From positions 1 through 36,312 of the forward strand of contig JAAYGT010000208.1 in NCBI GenBank assembly GCA_012727555.1: a DNA stretch of 36,312 nucleotides, written 5' to 3'. The notes under the pieces were generated by a model. That model had not been told where the DNA came from. It was given only the letters and a program-made list of their open reading frames with translations, and did not search any database. Positions 9,057 to 17,938 of this stretch are shown in pieces. Source of the stretch: Alcaligenaceae bacterium (GTDB taxonomy: Bacteria > Pseudomonadota > Gammaproteobacteria > Burkholderiales > Burkholderiaceae_B). The position numbers were made by a program, and so were the translations under genes. Position 1 is the stretch's first letter. Each line of letters opens with the position of its first letter.

Positions 9057-11147
9057 TTAGCTCCTGAGGTAATCTTGCCGCCGGCGCATCCAGCGGTTCA
9101 AATGGGCGTCAACATGACCCGGATAGTGCTCACGCAGCGCCCGGGCTGCCTCACGTGCGCGTTCAACCAGTTCATGATCGGTTTCAAGGCGGGCAAAACG
9201 CAACAATTGCTGCCCCGATTGCCGCAGTCCGAGAAATTCCCCGGGGCCTCGCAGCTCAAGGTCACGACGCGCGATCTCGAACCCGTCGGTAGTTTCGTAC
9301 ATGGCTTTCAGGCGCTGACGGGCCACCATGGACAGCGGCTCCTGGTAAAGCAGCACGCAAATGGCATGATGACTACCCCGCCCTACCCGGCCACGCAACT
9401 GATGCAACTGGGCCAGGCCGAAGCGTTCGGCATGTTCGATGATCATGAGCGAGGCGTTCGGTACATCAACCCCCACCTCGATCACGGTGGTAGCCACAAG
9501 AACATCCACGTTGCCTTCACGAAAATCGGTCATGACCTGTTGTTTCTGTACGGTAGGCAATTTTCCATGAATGAGACCGACACGCACGCCGGCCAGCGCC
9601 TGGGACAACGCAGCATGTGTGTCGACGGCCGTTTGCAACTGCAAGGCTTCGCTCTCTTCAACCAGGGGGCACACCCAATAGACCTGTCGCCCTTGTCGTA
9701 CCTCGGACAGCACGCTGCCCAGCACTTGATCACGACGTGTGTCGGCGATGAGTTTGGTAAGCACCGGCGTGCGCCCGGGCGGCAGTTCATCAATAACCGA
9801 AACATCGAGATCGGCAAAGAATGTCATGGCCAGGGTTCGAGGTATGGGTGTAGCGCTCATGTTGATCTGATGAGGTACCCAGGCGACCTGGTGGCCGGCC
9901 CGCTCGCCTTTGCGGTTCAGTTCCAGGCGTTGTCCCACGCCAAAACGGTGTTGCTCATCCATGATGACCAAGCCCAGACGTTTGAAAATGACGCGTTCCT
10001 GAATGAGCGCCTGGGTACCGACCACCAGACCCGCCGCGCCCTCTTCGATGGCCGACAAGGCTTCACGACGTGCCTTCGCGCCCAGACTGCCCACCAGCCA
10101 CACAACGGTGACGCCCAGTGCCTGCAGCCAGCCGGACAGTTTGCTGAAGTGCTGTTCGGCCAGAATTTCGGTCGGTGCCATGATGGCCACCTGGGCGCCG
10201 GAGGCGATGGCCTGCAGCGCAGCGAACGCCGCGACAATGGTTTTCCCGCTGCCCACATCGCCCTGCAACAAACGGTGCATGGGAAATGATCGCCTCATAT
10301 CGCCCGCGATTTCTTCAATCACACGCTCCTGGGCAGCTGTCAGGGCAAAAGGCAACGCCTGCCGCAAACGGGAAAACAGCAGCAGCGGGTCAGCCAGCAT
10401 GGCCTGGGCCCGTTGGGCGCGGCGATGCGCCCTGGCCTCGGCCAGGGACAACTGCTGTGCCAGCAGCTCATCGAACTTGATCCGCTCCCAGGCCGGATGC
10501 CCGCGCTCGGTAAGGTCATTCATTGACACGGACGCGGGAGGATGGTGCAGCACCTTGATTGCCTGCTCAAAAGGCATCAGCCCGTAGCGTTCAAGAAATA
10601 CCTGAGGCAAGGTTTCAGAGAGGTCTGCCCGCTGCAAAGCCGATTCGATGGCCTTGCGCAGCACGGGCTGGGCCAGGCCATCGGTGGTGGGATACACCGG
10701 TGTCAAGGCGTTCGATAAAGGCTTGTCAATGGATCCGAGGCGGGGATGCACCATTTCCGGGCCATGAAACCCATGGCGGATTTCGCCACGGATGCGCAGT
10801 GTCTTCCCGATGGCCAGCTGGCTGATCTGGCCTGGATAAAAATTCAGCCAGCGCAGCCCCAGTGTACCGGTGGCATCGGACACCGTGGCCACCAGCTGCC
10901 TGCGAGGCCGGTTCAGCACCTGGCGGTCGAGCACCGTGGCCTCGATCTGTACCGAAGCACCCGGAAAAGCCTGGGCAATCGGTGTGATCGACGTTTCATC
11001 TTCATAACGCAACGGCACATGAACGATGAAATCGGCAGGTTCATGCAGACCCAGACGCTCAAACTTGCGTTGAACGCCCGAAACACCACGCGGTGACTGG
11101 GTCGCAGACCCCTTGCGTGCAGACGGTGAACCGGCAGGGTCTGACAC
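9057..11147 (-). CDS. recG: ATP-dependent DNA helicase RecG
   Basis: RecG reverses stalled replication forks and branch-migrates Holliday junctions. The 696-residue product is of full family length. It has an N-terminal OB-fold wedge domain (about residues 50-160) and then the helicase core: Walker A GDVGSGKT near 293-300, motif II DEQH near 395, motif III SATPIPRTLAMTFF, and the C-terminal helicase block with IEVGVDVPNASLM and QLRGRVGRG. The RecG tail GPGEFLGLRQSGQ is present. It starts 11 bp after ridA with a weak ribosome site, suggesting coupling, and is followed by oxyR. Nothing unusual is seen. Confidence 0.96.
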   Translation of the reverse strand: MSDPAGSPSARKGSATQSPRGVSGVQRKFERLGLHEPADFIVHVPLRYEDETSITPIAQAFPGASVQIEATVLDRQVLNRPRRQLVATVSDATGTLGLRWLNFYPGQISQLAIGKTLRIRGEIRHGFHGPEMVHPRLGSIDKPLSNALTPVYPTTDGLAQPVLRKAIESALQRADLSETLPQVFLERYGLMPFEQAIKVLHHPPASVSMNDLTERGHPAWERIKFDELLAQQLSLAEARAHRRAQRAQAMLADPLLLFSRLRQALPFALTAAQERVIEEIAGDMRRSFPMHRLLQGDVGSGKTIVAAFAALQAIASGAQVAIMAPTEILAEQHFSKLSGWLQALGVTVVWLVGSLGAKARREALSAIEEGAAGLVVGTQALIQERVIFKRLGLVIMDEQHRFGVGQRLELNRKGERAGHQVAWVPHQINMSATPIPRTLAMTFFADLDVSVIDELPPGRTPVLTKLIADTRRDQVLGSVLSEVRQGRQVYWVCPLVEESEALQLQTAVDTHAALSQALAGVRVGLIHGKLPTVQKQQVMTDFREGNVDVLVATTVIEVGVDVPNASLMIIEHAERFGLAQLHQLRGRVGRGSHHAICVLLYQEPLSMVARQRLKAMYETTDGFEIARRDLELRGPGEFLGLRQSGQQLLRFARLETDHELVERAREAARALREHYPGHVDAHLNRWMRRRQDYLRS

Positions 11148-11158
11148 AGGACTACGTA

Positions 11159-11545
11159 TCAGATGACGATGATCGCTTCAACTTCGAACTGCGCACCTTT
11201 GGGCAGACTGGATACCCCGATCGTGGAACGGGCGGGGAAAGGCTGGGGAATGAGTTCGGCCATGATGGCGTTTGCGCTGGCGAACTTGGAAAGGTCGGTA
11301 AGGAACAGCGTGAGCTTGACGATGCTGTCAAGGGTGCCCCCGGCCGCCTGGATGACGGCTTGCATGTTGGCAAACGCCTGACGGACCTGAGCTTCGAAAT
11401 TTTCCGAAACCAGTTCACCGGAGCCCGGTTCAAGACCAATCTGGCCGGACAGATAGACCGTCTGGCCAGAACCTGCCGCAACGGCTTGGGAATAAGGACC
11501 GACAGCAGCAGGCGCGGCTGCAGTATGAATGACATGCTTGGTCAT
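11159..11545 (-). CDS. ridA: RidA-family enamine/imine deaminase
   Basis: The 128-residue protein belongs to the RidA/YjgF/YER057c family. RidA hydrolyses reactive 2-aminoacrylate and related imines released by pyridoxal-phosphate enzymes. Visible family marks are AAAPAAVGPYSQAV near the start, VYLSGQIGLEPGSGEL, the QVRQAFANMQAVIQAAG helix and the C-terminal FPARSTIGVSSLPKGAQFEVE. The last block contains the Arg and Glu expected for deaminase activity in true RidA. It lies 11 bp before recG in an apparent ridA-recG(-oxyR) unit. Paralogues are common, so the exact physiological substrate is not certain. Confidence 0.9.
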   Translation of the reverse strand: MTKHVIHTAAAPAAVGPYSQAVAAGSGQTVYLSGQIGLEPGSGELVSENFEAQVRQAFANMQAVIQAAGGTLDSIVKLTLFLTDLSKFASANAIMAELIPQPFPARSTIGVSSLPKGAQFEVEAIIVI

Positions 11546-11653
11546 GGAACGTAACCTCGAACAGGTGATGGATAACTATTGAAGTTTAATCACCTATAGC
11601 GAAAATTAAAAGCTCCGCCGTACCGGCAAACCACCGAAAACAGTTGAAACAAC

Positions 11654-12430
11654 CTACTTTTCAACGAAGGCCCGTTCAATGACGTAGTCACCGGGTTCGC
11701 CGACACCGGGCGATACGACAAAACCACGCGCATCGAGCATGGCACAAAGATCGGCCAGCATGCTCGGACTACCGCACAACATGACGCGATCCGTTTCGGG
11801 ATTCAAGTTGGGTAAACCGATGTCTGCCGTGAGCTTGCCCGTTTCGATCAGGGTAGTGACCCGACCCGTATTGCGAAAGGGTTCGCGTGTGACGGTAGGG
11901 TAATAGATGAGTTTTTCACGAACGATATCGCCAAAAAACTCGTTGGCCGGCAACTCATTCTGGATGAAATCCGTGTAGGCCAGTTCACTGACAAGGCGCA
12001 CACCGTGCACAAGAATGACCTTGTCGAAACGTTCATAGACTTCGGGATCTTTGATGATGCTCATGAACGGCGCCAAGCCGGTTCCGGTACCAAGAAGATA
12101 AAGATGTTTGCCCGGTTTGAGGTCATCGACCACCAGGGTGCCGACCGGCTTGCGGCTGACCAGAATGCTGTCGCCCGGTTGCAGGTGCTGCAAACGCGAT
12201 GTAAGCGGGCCATCGGGCACTTTGATGCTCAGGAACTCAAGATGTTCTTCGTAATTGGCACTGGCAATGCTGTAGGCCCGCATGAGCGGCTTGCCATCGA
12301 CGGGCAAACCGATCATGACGAAATGCCCGTTGTGAAACCGCAAGGCCGGATCGCGTGTGGTTGTGAAAGAAAAAAGCGTGTCGTTCCAGTGATGAACGCT
12401 CAGGACCTGCTCGGTATTGAATGCAGCCAT
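11654..12430 (-). CDS. fpr: Ferredoxin/flavodoxin-NADP+ reductase
   Basis: The 258-residue FAD enzyme moves electrons between NADPH and ferredoxin or flavodoxin, supporting redox balance and iron-sulfur or iron-release chemistry. The FAD motif RAYSIAS, the FLSIKVPDGPLTSRL block, the NADP-binding GTGTGLAPFMSII and the C-terminal VIERAFVEK identify the bacterial Fpr subclass. I chose the start at 12430 (MAAFNTEQVLSVHHW) because it gives the usual length. An in-frame start at 12505 would add 25 residues with no family likeness. It is divergent from the Fur-box-controlled iron importer, which fits a shared link to iron or oxidative stress, though no clear promoter for it was found. Confidence 0.93.
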   Translation of the reverse strand: MAAFNTEQVLSVHHWNDTLFSFTTTRDPALRFHNGHFVMIGLPVDGKPLMRAYSIASANYEEHLEFLSIKVPDGPLTSRLQHLQPGDSILVSRKPVGTLVVDDLKPGKHLYLLGTGTGLAPFMSIIKDPEVYERFDKVILVHGVRLVSELAYTDFIQNELPANEFFGDIVREKLIYYPTVTREPFRNTGRVTTLIETGKLTADIGLPNLNPETDRVMLCGSPSMLADLCAMLDARGFVVSPGVGEPGDYVIERAFVEK

Positions 12431-12761
12431 GTCTTTGATGAGGTTAAGCGCGCAGCGCGAAGATTTCAGAGGCCATTTTAGAACAATGGCATTGCGGATG
12501 GACAAATCACCTGCGATGGTACAGCCACAGCACCGTTAATGCCGTTGCGCAGGAAGCTGCAGCCACGGTTTGTTTATCTAAAGTCAAGAAATCCGGGTTT
12601 AGTTGTGGCTCATGCAGTGTTTGGTCACAGTTCGCGTGTGTTCCGGCTTGAATCATGCCGAATTCCTCTGATATAGTAAATAAATACATGAGAATCATTT
12701 TTATTTGCACTGTCATTCAAGCAACTTGCCGTTGTCATTTGTTTCCGGAGATCGAAACCCC
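12431..12761. other. Divergent intergenic region fpr / iron importer
   Basis: This 331-bp gene-free stretch holds the leader of fpr on the minus side and a clear promoter plus Fur box on the plus side (12648-12702). No RNA gene or credible small coding frame was seen in the rest. Confidence 0.6.
12648..12702 (+). promoter_or_regulatory. Fur-regulated promoter of the iron importer
   Basis: A sigma-70 promoter is visible: -35 TTGAAT at 12648-12653, an 18-bp spacer and -10 TATAGT at 12672-12677. A Fur-box-like sequence, ATGAGAATCATT at 12688-12699, lies within the aligned 19-bp site 12684-12702 and matches the GATAATGATAATCATTATC consensus at 12 of 19 positions by hand count. It overlaps the expected transcription start, the position for repression by iron-loaded Fur. 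Confidence 0.72.
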
Positions 12762-13799
12762 ATGCGCGCCACACCCCTGCTTCGCACACTGACCCTGATC
12801 GGTTCAACCACGCTTGCCCTTGGCGCAACCTGGGCCCAGGCGGCTGAGCTGAGCCTGTACACAACACGTGAACCCAAGCTCATTCAGCCGCTGCTCGATG
12901 AATTCACCAAAGATACCGGTGTGAAAGTGAACACGGTGTTCGTCAAAGACGGCCTGATCGAGCGCGTCAAGGCCGAGGGCGACAAATCCCCCGCCGATGT
13001 TCTCATGACGGTCGACATCGGCAATCTGCTTGATCTGGTTGAGGCCGGTATCACACAACCGATCGACTCGGCCGTACTGAAAGAAGCAATTCCTGCCAAT
13101 TTGCGCGGCACCGACGACCAGTGGTATTCACTGTCGCTGCGCGATCGCGTGGCCTATGTGGCCAAAGATATCCCGGTCACATCCATCACCTACGAAGAAT
13201 TTGCGGATCCAAAATGGAAAGGCAAAGTCTGCATCCGCTCAGGGCAGCACCCGTACAACACAGCCCTGATCGCCGCCATGATCGCCCACAATGGCCTGGA
13301 AGCCACCGAAAACTGGCTCAAAGGCGTGAAAGCCAATCTGGGTCGCAAGGCCGCTGGCGGTGATCGCGATGTGGCGCGAGACATTCTGGGTGGCATCTGC
13401 GATGTCGGCATTGCCAACGCTTACTACGTGGGCCGCATGAAAAACTCCGAACCCGGCACGGATGGCCACAAATGGGGTGAAGCCATCAAGGTCGTGCGCC
13501 CCACCTTTGCCAAGGAATCCAGCAAAGGCACCCATGTTAATATCTCGGGCGCAGCCGTGGCCAAGCATGCCCCGAACAAGGGCAACGCGGTCAAGTTGCT
13601 CGAATACCTGGTGTCCGACAAAGCGCAAAGCATGTACGCCAAGGCCAACTACGAATACCCTGTCAAGAAGGGTGTTGAACTTGACCCGGTCGTAGCCAGC
13701 TTTGGCACGCTGGTGGTCGATCCCCTGCCTCTGGTCGAAATTGCCAAGTACCGCAAACAAGCCAGCGAACTGGTAGATAAAGTTGGATTCAACAACTGA
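12762..13799 (+). CDS. fbpA: Ferric iron ABC transporter, periplasmic binding protein (FbpA/FutA type)
   Basis: The 345-residue binding protein has a signal peptide (MRATPLLRTLTLIGSTTLAL, ending AQA before AELSLYTTREPK). The family uses adjacent tyrosines to hold Fe3+, and these are seen as Tyr221-Tyr222 (precursor numbering) in GIANAYYVGRM. Other FbpA/FutA/IdiA blocks are SPADVLMTVDIGNLLDLVEAG, KVCIRSGQHPYN and SKGTHVNISGAAVAKHAPNK. It delivers ferric iron to the permease encoded next. I chose the ATG at 12762 because the signal peptide starts there; an upstream in-frame start at 12705 would lie at the Fur site. The gene ends just before a strong hairpin. Confidence 0.93.
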   Translation: MRATPLLRTLTLIGSTTLALGATWAQAAELSLYTTREPKLIQPLLDEFTKDTGVKVNTVFVKDGLIERVKAEGDKSPADVLMTVDIGNLLDLVEAGITQPIDSAVLKEAIPANLRGTDDQWYSLSLRDRVAYVAKDIPVTSITYEEFADPKWKGKVCIRSGQHPYNTALIAAMIAHNGLEATENWLKGVKANLGRKAAGGDRDVARDILGGICDVGIANAYYVGRMKNSEPGTDGHKWGEAIKVVRPTFAKESSKGTHVNISGAAVAKHAPNKGNAVKLLEYLVSDKAQSMYAKANYEYPVKKGVELDPVVASFGTLVVDPLPLVEIAKYRKQASELVDKVGFNN

Positions 13800-13824
13800 T
13801 CGCCCCCTCGGTCTTTCTTCAACA

Positions 13825-13862
13825 CAGGCACAGGTGCGTTTACCTGTGCCTGGCGGTTTTTT
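13825..13862 (+). terminator. Strong intrinsic (partial) terminator between fbpA and fbpB
   Basis: CAGGCACAGGT at 13825-13835 and ACCTGTGCCTG at 13842-13852 form a perfect 11-bp stem with a 6-base loop, followed by GCGG and six T (13857-13862). It should terminate most transcripts after fbpA and let a fraction pass into fbpBC. Confidence 0.88.
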
Positions 13863-13878
13863 GCAGGAACGCTCCCTG

Positions 13879-15552
13879 TTGCAGTTTCGACCTCTTCTCT
13901 CCTTCGAATCCGGATTCCTCTGGCGAGCGCTCTCCTGCCTGATTGCCATTTGCGTAATCGCACCTATTCTCACTCTCGGTTGGTTTGCGCTTCAAGGCTC
14001 ACTGGAACACTGGGGGCACCTGAGCTCGCATGTCTTGCCGGTGGCGTTGTCGAACACGGCCCAGTTGCTGGTGGGCGTGGGTATCCTGGTCACGGCCTTG
14101 GGTGTGGGCAGCGCCTGGCTCATGACCGCCTACGCATTCCCGACACGTGGCATGCTGTCGTGGGCCTTGCTGCTACCCTTGGCAGTTCCAACGTATATTG
14201 TGGCGTTTGCCTACCTCGATATCCTGCACCCCATTGGTCCGGTTCAGACCCTGATTCGCGACCTTCTGGGCTATACCAGCCCCCGCCAGTTCCGCCTGCC
14301 CGATCTTCGTTCAATTTACGGCGCCATTTTTCTGCTCGGGTTCGTTTTGTACCCCTATGTGTACCTGAGCACCCGCGTCATGTTTGCCACGCAGTCTGCC
14401 AGTCTTCTGGAAGCCGCCCGCGTACTGGGCGAATCCGGCCGCAGCGTATTTTTCCGGGTGGCGCTGCCCATGGCGCGTCCCGCCATCGCGGTGGGTGTCA
14501 GCCTTGCCCTGCTCGAAACACTGAACGACATCGGCGCCTCCGAATTTCTGGGTGTTCAAACGCTCACGGTTTCCGTCTATACCACCTGGGTCACACGTTC
14601 CGACCTTGCCGGCGCTGCCCAGATTGCACTGGCCATGCTGACCATCGTTGCCCTACTCATTCTGGTCGAACGCTACGGTCGTCGGCACCAGCGCTATGCC
14701 GGCAACACCCAAAGGTCACGCACCTTGCAACCCGTACAACTGAAAGGCCCGCAGGCGCTCATCGCCATGGGCCTGGGCTGGACACCGGTTATCATCGGGT
14801 TCGTGGCGCCGGCCTTGTACCTGCTGCATGCCACCGTACGTCATCTGCAGGAAACCGGTCATGTTTCCGATCAATTACTGGCCAGCGGTTTCAACACACT
14901 TAAAATCGCCCTCATTGCCACTCTGGTCACGCTTGTGTGTGGCCTGATCGTGGCCTGGTCAGCGCGCGCCATACGGCATGGCACACTCGCCCCCCGTCTG
15001 ATCCGCATGCAGGCACGCATCGCCACCACGGGTTACGCCGTACCCGGCACGGTGTTGGCCATCGGCCTGCTGACACCCTTGGTACTCTTCGATACAGTCG
15101 CTGGTGCGCTCTGGCGCGCGCTGGGAAATCCGGATCCTGGCCTGATCGTCATGGGCAGCGTTGCTGCGCTGGTGATCGCGTATGTCATACGTTTCCTGGC
15201 CATTTCCATCGGGGGCATCGAAGCGGGCCTTGCACGCATCCCCCCCTCGCTTGAACAGGCCTCGCGCCTGCTGGGCGAAACGCCCACCGGCACGCTGCGA
15301 CGGGTTCATCTGCCGTTGCTGCGCCCTGCCCTGGGCGCTGCTGCCTTGCTGGTGTTCGTTGATGCCATGAAAGAACTGCCCGCCACACTGCTGCTGCGTC
15401 CGGTCAATTTTGAAACCCTGGCGACCTGGCTTTATGCGGAAGCGGCCCGTGGCACGTACGAAGAAGGCGCTGTTGCAGCCCTTGCCATCGTGCTGGCCGG
15501 CCTGCTGCCCGTCATCATTCTGGCACGTAGCCAGTTGCGTACATCGCATTGA
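13879..15552 (+). CDS. fbpB: Ferric iron ABC transporter permease (FbpB type, fused double permease)
   Basis: This is an inner-membrane channel of about 557 residues with two tandem permease halves in one chain, about a dozen membrane segments, as in FbpB/SfuB. Each half has an EAA loop: LLEAARVLGESGRSVFFRVALPMARP, in the first half, and LEQASRLLGETPTGTLRRVHLPLLRP in the second. The start is uncertain because no ATG lies near the N-terminus. A TTG at 13783 overlaps fbpA and lies before the terminator, and a TTG at 13861 falls in its T-run. I favour TTG 13879, which has AGGA nine to ten bases upstream and starts a normal first membrane helix (MQFRPLLSFESGF). Confidence 0.88.
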   Translation: MQFRPLLSFESGFLWRALSCLIAICVIAPILTLGWFALQGSLEHWGHLSSHVLPVALSNTAQLLVGVGILVTALGVGSAWLMTAYAFPTRGMLSWALLLPLAVPTYIVAFAYLDILHPIGPVQTLIRDLLGYTSPRQFRLPDLRSIYGAIFLLGFVLYPYVYLSTRVMFATQSASLLEAARVLGESGRSVFFRVALPMARPAIAVGVSLALLETLNDIGASEFLGVQTLTVSVYTTWVTRSDLAGAAQIALAMLTIVALLILVERYGRRHQRYAGNTQRSRTLQPVQLKGPQALIAMGLGWTPVIIGFVAPALYLLHATVRHLQETGHVSDQLLASGFNTLKIALIATLVTLVCGLIVAWSARAIRHGTLAPRLIRMQARIATTGYAVPGTVLAIGLLTPLVLFDTVAGALWRALGNPDPGLIVMGSVAALVIAYVIRFLAISIGGIEAGLARIPPSLEQASRLLGETPTGTLRRVHLPLLRPALGAAALLVFVDAMKELPATLLLRPVNFETLATWLYAEAARGTYEEGAVAALAIVLAGLLPVIILARSQLRTSH

Positions 15553-15577
15553 GCCTGTCGCCGTTCATACACACATC

Positions 15578-16360
15578 ATGAAAGACTTTCTGAAACTGGA
15601 CACCGTATCACTCGCTTACGACACACCTGAAGGTCTGGTCCCGGTTGTGAAAAACCTTTCGCTGTCACTGGAAGAAGGTCGTATCGGTTGCCTGCTGGGC
15701 GCTTCGGGCTGCGGAAAAACGACCGTACTGCGCGCCATTGCCGGGTTTGAACCCCTGCGTAGCGGTGAAATCCGGCTCGGTGGCACGCTGCTGTCGAGCG
15801 TCAGTTTCAGTGTCCCTCCCGAAAACCGGCATGTGGGCATGATGTTCCAGGACTACGCCCTTTTCCCCCACCTGACCGTGGAAAAAAACATCGGTTTCGG
15901 CTTGCGGCGCTGGGAAAAGCAAAAACGTCGTCAGCGGGTCGAAGAACTGCTGACCCTGGCCGGACTTGAGTCCACCGCCCGGCGCTATCCGCATGAGCTA
16001 TCAGGGGGGCAACAGCAACGGGTCGCCCTGGCGCGCGCACTGGCGCCCGAACCTGAGCTGCTGCTGCTCGATGAACCGTTCTCGAACCTTGATATCGACA
16101 CCCGCGAACGTCTGGCCTTCGAGGTACGTGACATCCTGAAAAAAACGGGCCATACCGCCATTCTGGTCACCCATAATCAGGCTGAAGCCTTTGCGATCGC
16201 CGACCAGATCGGTATCATGCAGAATGGCACGCTGGTTCAGTGGGACACCCCTTACATGCTGAACCAGAACCCGGCCAATGCCTTTGTAGCCGACTTCATA
16301 CGCCGCGAAGCACTGATGGCGCAACGGGCGCAAGCGTATCTGCGAGGCGAAGCCGCCTGA
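15578..16360 (+). CDS. fbpC: Ferric iron ABC transporter ATP-binding protein (FbpC type)
   Basis: The 260-residue ATPase of the iron importer shows Walker A GASGCGKT (41-48), Q-loop MMFQDYALFPHLTV, signature LSGGQ (141-145), Walker B LLLLDEP (161-167) and the H-loop in LVTHNQAEAFAIADQIG. It is shorter than many FbpC proteins (about 350 residues) and lacks most of the C-terminal regulatory domain, ending soon after the NPANAFVADFIRREAL block. The ATG at 15578 begins the first strand of the nucleotide-binding fold; frames further upstream read back into fbpB. The gene lies 25 bp after fbpB and converges on ntrC with only three bases between the two stop codons. Confidence 0.93.
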   Translation: MKDFLKLDTVSLAYDTPEGLVPVVKNLSLSLEEGRIGCLLGASGCGKTTVLRAIAGFEPLRSGEIRLGGTLLSSVSFSVPPENRHVGMMFQDYALFPHLTVEKNIGFGLRRWEKQKRRQRVEELLTLAGLESTARRYPHELSGGQQQRVALARALAPEPELLLLDEPFSNLDIDTRERLAFEVRDILKKTGHTAILVTHNQAEAFAIADQIGIMQNGTLVQWDTPYMLNQNPANAFVADFIRREALMAQRAQAYLRGEAA

Positions 16361-16363
16361 AGG

Positions 16364-17938
16364 TCAGTCTTCGTTCAAGCCCAGCTCGGCGCATTTGCGT
16401 GTCAGCGTATTGCGTCCGATGCCAAGGCGCTGCGCCGCTTCAACGCGCCGCCCACGGCTGAAGGCTAACGCCGTTTCGATCAGGGTACGCTCAAAATCGC
16501 GCGTCAGTGTTGGCATCAGGGCCGGTTCGTTGCGAGACAAGCGCTCACGAACCTGCTCCGACAGCAGCGCGATCCAGCCAGACGATGGCGTTGAGCCTGC
16601 ATAATGACCCGCGTCAGCCTGCCAGGCCGCTAACTGAATGGGGTTTGTGCCTTTGACAGCGGTGCTGTCAGCCGATGCGGCCTCACCCGATGCCAATCCC
16701 GCAGGCACGATCTGCTCGCCATGGCCGGACACTGACGATCCCGCCTGCCGGGCTTCGGTCAGGCCTTGCCCCTGGAACAGTTCAGGCGGAAGGTCTTTCG
16801 CCTCGATGACTTGTCCCGACGACATGACAGTAAGCCACTGACAGAAATTTTCAAGCTGACGGATATTACCCGGGTAGTCGAAGGCGCACAGCATACGCAT
16901 GGCATCAGGTGAAACCCGCCGCACAGGCACACGAAGATCGGCCGCACTGTTGCGCATGAACAATTCCACCAGGGCAGGAATATCTTCCTTGCGCTCACGC
17001 AGGGGGGGCAAGCGCAAGCGAATGACGTTCAGACGATGGAAGAGATCTTCACGAAACTTGCCTTCTTGCACACGCTGCTCAAGCGGCTGGTGGGTGGCTG
17101 CCACAATACGCACATCGGCATGAATGGCTTGAGAGCCGCCAACCCTGTAAAAACTGCCCTCAGCCAGTACACGCAAAAGGCGGGTCTGCAATTCGAAGGG
17201 CATATCGCCGATTTCATCAAGAAACAAGGTGCCGTTGCGGGCTTCTTCGAAACGCCCGCGTCGTTGCTGGGTGGCGCCCGTGAATGCACCGCGCTCGTGC
17301 CCGAACAATTCAGCTTCCAGCAGGTCTTTGGGAATGGCGGCGGCATTAAGCGCCACAAAGGGCCCGTTGGAACGGTTGCTATGGGTATGCAGCGCCCGGG
17401 CAATCAGTTCCTTGCCTGTACCGGACTCACCGGTGATCAGCACCGTAACGCTGGAGGTTGCCAGACGACCGATCGCCCTGAACACTTCCTGCATCGCCGG
17501 CGCGGACGACTGCATCATGATGCGTTCCTGACCGCCTGCCGCTGCAACGATGTCGTGTTCTTCGACCTGAACAGGTCCGGCAGACCGCATGGCACGCTGT
17601 ATCAGCGCAACCGCTGCATTCATGTCAAAGGGCTTGGGCAGGTAATCGAACGCGCCTTTCTGAAAAGCCTCGACGGTGCTGTTCAAATCGGTGAACGCTG
17701 TCATGACGATAACGGGCAGATCGGGCAAGCGCTGTTTAATGCGGTGCAACAAACTGAGTCCGTTTTCGCCGGGCATACGTACATCAGTGACCAGTACAGA
17801 GGGCGTTTCCGTATCAAGTGCCTCGAGAGCCTCAGCGGCACAGGAAAAACTCTGGGCAGGCACAGAGGCTTTGGCCAAGGCTTTTTCAAGCACCCAGCGA
17901 ATGCTCTGATCATCATCCACGATCCAGACAGGCTTCAT
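16364..17938 (-). CDS. ntrC: Nitrogen regulation response regulator NtrC (GlnG)
   Basis: NtrC is the sigma-54 activator of nitrogen starvation genes, including glnA. The 524-residue protein has a receiver domain with the acidic pair Asp9-Asp10 and phosphorylation site Asp52 (TDVRMPG). The AAA+ domain has Walker A GESGTGKE (around 169-176) and the sigma-54 contact loop GAFTGA (217-222). The C-terminus is a Fis-type helix-turn-helix (EAAQRLGIGRNTLTRKCAEL). It is about 55 residues longer than E. coli NtrC (469) because of a Ser/Ala/Gly-rich linker between AAA+ and DNA-binding domains. The start overlaps the ntrB stop (ATGA, 17935-17938), so the pair is coupled. Confidence 0.96.
   Translation of the reverse strand: MKPVWIVDDDQSIRWVLEKALAKASVPAQSFSCAAEALEALDTETPSVLVTDVRMPGENGLSLLHRIKQRLPDLPVIVMTAFTDLNSTVEAFQKGAFDYLPKPFDMNAAVALIQRAMRSAGPVQVEEHDIVAAAGGQERIMMQSSAPAMQEVFRAIGRLATSSVTVLITGESGTGKELIARALHTHSNRSNGPFVALNAAAIPKDLLEAELFGHERGAFTGATQQRRGRFEEARNGTLFLDEIGDMPFELQTRLLRVLAEGSFYRVGGSQAIHADVRIVAATHQPLEQRVQEGKFREDLFHRLNVIRLRLPPLRERKEDIPALVELFMRNSAADLRVPVRRVSPDAMRMLCAFDYPGNIRQLENFCQWLTVMSSGQVIEAKDLPPELFQGQGLTEARQAGSSVSGHGEQIVPAGLASGEAASADSTAVKGTNPIQLAAWQADAGHYAGSTPSSGWIALLSEQVRERLSRNEPALMPTLTRDFERTLIETALAFSRGRRVEAAQRLGIGRNTLTRKCAELGLNED

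Noticed and set aside
12507..12716. Small minus-strand open frame between fpr and the iron importer
   Set aside because: It would start over the Fur box and promoter, and its product has no support as a protein.
12705..12761. Upstream start for fbpA
   Set aside because: The added 19 residues precede a normal signal peptide and would be coded from the Fur-box and transcription-start region.
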